Of a stretch of 16,860 nucleotides of DNA, positions 14,779 through 16,860 are shown one piece after another; within the stretch, counting starts at the first letter, position 1; every line of letters starts with the position of its first letter. The stretch covers positions 1 through 16,860 of the forward strand of contig SVMQ01000025.1 in the NCBI GenBank assembly GCA_015067375.1, given 5' to 3'. The DNA is from Oscillospiraceae bacterium. Its GTDB lineage: Bacteria > Bacillota > Clostridia > Oscillospirales > Ruminococcaceae. The notes under the pieces were generated by a model, which was not told where the DNA came from, ran no database searches, and was given only the letters and a program-made list of their open reading frames with translations. The position numbers and the translations under genes are program-made.

Positions 14779-14784
14779 ATGATA
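14779..14784 (-). promoter_or_regulatory. Possible -10 element of the DUF3793-flavodoxin unit
   Basis: On the minus strand TATCAT ends three bases before operator A, the same hexamer as in the DUF2325 promoter. No good -35 is visible 16-18 bases upstream (AACAAG or TAACAA), so the promoter is weak or needs an activator. Confidence 0.4.
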
Positions 14785-14834
14785 TTCTACATCGACTAAC
14801 TCTTGTTATGCTCAGACGGTGAGATGATATTTGT

Positions 14835-14850
14835 GTTAGTTGAAACTAAC
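14835..14850 (-). promoter_or_regulatory. Operator site C, second palindrome upstream of DUF3793 gene
   Basis: GTTAG (14835-14839), six bases (TTGAAA), CTAAC (14846-14850). The symmetry extends inwards, with only the central bases unpaired. Its centre is 75 bp from that of site A, about seven helical turns, so two bound dimers could face the same side. Confidence 0.7.
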
Positions 14851-14862
14851 CTTTATCCAAAT

Positions 14863-15147
14863 TTATTTTGAGGTGTATTGCGAAAGCACTGTTTTTAGCG
14901 CATTCGCACTTGCGTTGTGTATCTTTACAACAGGAATATCCAGCTTTGAAGAGCGCTGATCAACGCTGTTTACCATTTTATGAGAGCAGGTGTTTGTAAA
15001 TACCACCATCAGATCGGGATTTCCAAGCTTGCTGTTAAAATCAGCAGGCATCTGTGTAAAGACTTTCGCCTTGCAGCTGTATGACTTGCATATCTCTTTA
15101 TATCTTGTTGCCATGCGGTCGTTTCCGCCGACTACCACTACACTCAT
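14863..15147 (-). CDS. DUF2325 family protein
   Basis: This 94-residue, single-domain protein matches the DUF2325 pattern: a Rossmann-like start 'MSVVVVGGNDRMATRYKEI', a middle strand 'PDLMVVFTNTCSHKMVNSV' and an end 'IPVVKIHNASANALKTVL'. The 'TNTCSH' segment corresponds to the conserved 'TDxVSH' region of the family. The function is unknown; small versions occur beside iron- or redox-related genes in Firmicutes. AAAGGAG precedes the start, and a consensus promoter with an operator at the transcription start lies upstream. It is divergent from the P-type ATPase gene. No terminator is visible after it, so some transcripts may run on into the DUF3793-flavodoxin unit. Confidence 0.88.
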   Translation of the reverse strand: MSVVVVGGNDRMATRYKEICKSYSCKAKVFTQMPADFNSKLGNPDLMVVFTNTCSHKMVNSVDQRSSKLDIPVVKIHNASANALKTVLSQYTSK

Positions 15148-15164
15148 CTTTGATCTCCTTTCGG

Positions 15165-15180
15165 GTTAGTTTATCCTAAC
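15165..15180 (-). promoter_or_regulatory. Operator site D, at the DUF2325 transcription start
   Basis: GTTAG (15165-15169), TTTATC, CTAAC (15176-15180), flanked by one more complementary pair (G15164/C15181). It begins seven bases after the -10 hexamer, the classic place for a repressor site. Confidence 0.8.
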
Positions 15181-15187
15181 CGATATT

Positions 15188-15216
15188 ATGATACCATAGT
15201 TTTCACGTTATGTCAA
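15188..15216 (-). promoter_or_regulatory. Promoter of the DUF2325 gene
   Basis: On the minus strand: TTGACA (15211-15216), a 17-base spacer ending in TGG, and TATCAT (15188-15193). This is a perfect -35 with an extended -10. Confidence 0.85.
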
Positions 15217-15223
15217 GTATTTT

Positions 15224-15256
15224 TGTGAAAGAAAAATGAAAATTTTCTTTCTCACA
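15224..15256. repeat. Imperfect inverted repeat between the divergent promoters
   Basis: TGTGAAAGAAAA (15224-15235) and TTTTCTTTCTCACA (15243-15256) are complementary apart from a two-base bulge. The repeat lies upstream of both -35 boxes in the shared regulatory region, so it could bind a second regulator. Confidence 0.6.
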
Positions 15257-15267
15257 TGAGAATAAGA

Positions 15268-15296
15268 TTGACAAACTTTAAGAGTTGGACTATACT
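15268..15296 (+). promoter_or_regulatory. Promoter of the P-type ATPase gene
   Basis: TTGACA (15268-15273), a 17-base spacer and TATACT (15291-15296). It has an ideal -35 and a good -10, pointing away from the DUF2325 promoter. Confidence 0.83.
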
Positions 15297-15299
15297 TTA

Positions 15300-15310
15300 G
15301 TTAGAATAAA
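15300..15310 (+). promoter_or_regulatory. Half-site of the GTTAG operator at the ATPase transcription start
   Basis: GTTAGAATAAA starts three bases after the -10, as operator A does. It matches 10 of 11 bases of the left half plus spacer of site D (GTTAGGATAAA). The right half CTAAC is missing, so binding would be weak or cooperative. Confidence 0.45.
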
Positions 15311-15362
15311 TCGTTTTTTCTATCAAACACTATTTTGCATACATAAAGAACGGAGGTGTGGC

Positions 15363-16860
15363 ATGGACAACGTAAGCGAAACTATCAGTGGACTCAGCAC
15401 AGCGGAGGTGCGGCAGCGTAGGCTGCAGGGTCAAAGCAATGGTTGCTTTGAGATAAAGACAAAAAGCGTGGCGCGTATCATTGGTGACAATGTATTTACG
15501 CTGTTTAATCTGATAAATGTTCTGCTGGCGGTGTTCGTGCTGCTTACGGGCAGCTATCGCAATATGCTCTTCATGGGTGTTGTGGTGTCCAATACAGCTA
15601 TAGGAGTTATTCAGGAGATCCGTTCAAAGCGCGTTATTGACAGGCTGTCGCTGATTTCCGCGCCTAAGGCACATCTTATTCGTGATGGAATAGAGTGCAG
15701 CGCAGCGGTGAGTGATATCGTGGTCGATGATATCATGCTCCTTTCCACGGGGCGTCAGATATGTGTGGACGCGGTGGTCGTTTCAGGCGATTGTGAGGTT
15801 GACGAGAGTCTTATCACAGGCGAGAGCGACCCTGTTGTAAAGAGCGTGGGTTGTGAGCTACTTTCGGGAAGCTTTGTTGTAAGCGGCGCGGCAAAGGCGC
15901 GTGTTATCAGAGTTGGTGCTGAAAGCTATGCAAACAAGATAACGAGCGGCGCAAAATATATGAAAAAGCAGACCTCCGATATGATGAACTCCATTAACAA
16001 GATAATCAATACAGTGGCTGTGTGCATCGTGCCGTTTGCGCTGCTGCTGTTTTTCAAGGCGATATTTGTGATCAAGCAGGAATTCGGGCATGGTATAGTC
16101 AGTACGGTCGCTGTGCTTATCGGTATGATCCCCGAGGGACTCGTGCTTCTGACCAGTGTTGCTCTTGCGGTCAGCTCGGTCAGGCTTGCAAAAAGGCAGA
16201 TACTATGTCAAGATCTGTTCTGTATTGAAAATCTGGCGCGTGTGGATATTCTGTGCCTTGATAAAACGGGAACTCTTACTGAGGGCTGCATGGATGTCGT
16301 TGAGGTCGTGAAGCTCGATGAGGACTATAACGCGGAGCGTGCGCTTGCTGTGCTATCGTCTGTGATGACTGATGTCAACCCTACGCTTGCCGCTATAAAG
16401 ACACGCTACGGCAGTGATAAAACCGAGGTCTGCACGTCAGTTATACCGTTCTCTTCTGCAAGAAAATGGAGCGCGGCGGTGACGGAAGAGCATGGTGCTT
16501 TGATACTTGGTGCGCCGCAATTTGTGCTGTCGGGCAGCGCTTATTCGTGCGTGCAGCCGATCGTGGAAAAGTATGCGGGATCGGGGCTGCGTGTGCTGCT
16601 GCTTGCAAGCAGTGAGAGCGCTCCCGAAAACTGTACGCTTCCTGCTGATATATCGCCAAAGGCACTTGTGTTGCTGTCTGACAGAGTTCGCCAGACCGCG
16701 CCACAGACGATGGAATATTTCAGAAAACAGGGCGTAGCGCTCAAGGTCATATCGGGCGATGACCCTGTAACAGCGGCGAGCGTCGCAAAGAGGGCAGGGC
16801 TGATGTCGGCTGACAGGTACATCGATGCATCCGCGTTGTCTGATGAGGAGCTTTGCGATG
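15363..16860 (+). CDS. CtpE-like P-type cation ATPase, 5' part
   Basis: The frame runs from ATG 15363 past the window edge: 499 codons are visible, with GGAGGTG as the ribosome site. Early membrane segments are seen at about residues 48-85. The actuator-domain loop is 'LITGESDPVVK' (Thr152-Ser155) and the transport-site helix is 'MIPEGLVLLTS' (Pro257-Leu260). The phosphorylation loop is 'LCLDKTGTLTEG' with Asp300. The nucleotide-binding region has 'PFSSARKWSAAV' and 'LGAPQFVL' in place of the usual KGAPE, and 'VISGDDPVTAASVAKRAGL' begins the hinge. PEGL without the second proline and the RKWS variant match CtpE-type pumps. Mycobacterial CtpE is linked to calcium uptake; the ion here is unknown. 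No N-terminal heavy-metal-binding domain is present. Confidence 0.93.
   Translation, partial: MDNVSETISGLSTAEVRQRRLQGQSNGCFEIKTKSVARIIGDNVFTLFNLINVLLAVFVLLTGSYRNMLFMGVVVSNTAIGVIQEIRSKRVIDRLSLISAPKAHLIRDGIECSAAVSDIVVDDIMLLSTGRQICVDAVVVSGDCEVDESLITGESDPVVKSVGCELLSGSFVVSGAAKARVIRVGAESYANKITSGAKYMKKQTSDMMNSINKIINTVAVCIVPFALLLFFKAIFVIKQEFGHGIVSTVAVLIGMIPEGLVLLTSVALAVSSVRLAKRQILCQDLFCIENLARVDILCLDKTGTLTEGCMDVVEVVKLDEDYNAERALAVLSSVMTDVNPTLAAIKTRYGSDKTEVCTSVIPFSSARKWSAAVTEEHGALILGAPQFVLSGSAYSCVQPIVEKYAGSGLRVLLLASSESAPENCTLPADISPKALVLLSDRVRQTAPQTMEYFRKQGVALKVISGDDPVTAASVAKRAGLMSADRYIDASALSDEELCD

Noticed and set aside
14797..14808. TAAC-N4-GTTA as a further operator near the DUF3793 gene
   Set aside because: The half-sites point in the opposite sense and the spacing differs from the three clear sites; probably chance.

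Overview
The window looks like chromosomal DNA of a fibre-degrading, gut-type Clostridia bacterium, most likely Ruminococcus or a close relative (Oscillospiraceae). This is inferred from several things together: a BspA-type leucine-rich-repeat surface protein, GH3 and GH43 hemicellulases, lipoprotein signals, strong AGGAG ribosome sites, TTGACA/TATAAT promoters, and a DUF2325/DUF3793/flavodoxin cluster of the kind seen in anaerobic Firmicutes. No transposon, phage, CRISPR, tRNA or rRNA is visible, and both edges cut through genes.

Layout. Positions 1-1828 (+) hold the 3' part of a leucine-rich-repeat protein and a TraX-family membrane protein. Positions 4383-1880 (-) hold ilvB-ilvN (acetohydroxy acid synthase, branched-chain amino acids) followed by an unrecognised 102-aa protein; a bidirectional terminator separates it from traX. 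Positions 4550-7074 (+) hold a cytosolic GH3 glycosidase and a small HD-domain hydrolase resembling stand-alone (p)ppGpp hydrolases. Positions 7246-9701 (+) hold a complete polar amino acid ABC importer (lipoprotein, permease, ATPase) behind a strong promoter with unusual dyads, closed by a good terminator. Positions 9823-11394 (+) hold a surface GH43 lipoprotein with a probable CBM6-like tail. Positions 11546-13694 (+) hold an L-fucose/L-arabinose isomerase-family enzyme and a small lipoprotein.

The last part, 13752-16860, is the most distinctive. On the minus strand lie flavodoxin, DUF3793 and DUF2325 genes. Divergent from them is a CtpE-like P-type cation ATPase, open at the window edge. 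A palindrome, GTTAG-N6-CTAAC, occurs three times here. Two copies sit between a -10-like element and the ribosome site of the DUF2325 and DUF3793 genes. A 10/11-matching left part of the same motif sits at the same place in the ATPase promoter. This suggests one repressor, probably metal- or redox-responsive, controlling all four genes.

The glycosidases and isomerase fit pentose-polymer use: GH43 trims side chains or oligosaccharides at the cell surface, GH3 finishes imported oligosaccharides in the cytosol, and the isomerase may feed the released sugar into metabolism. Exact substrates cannot be fixed from sequence alone.
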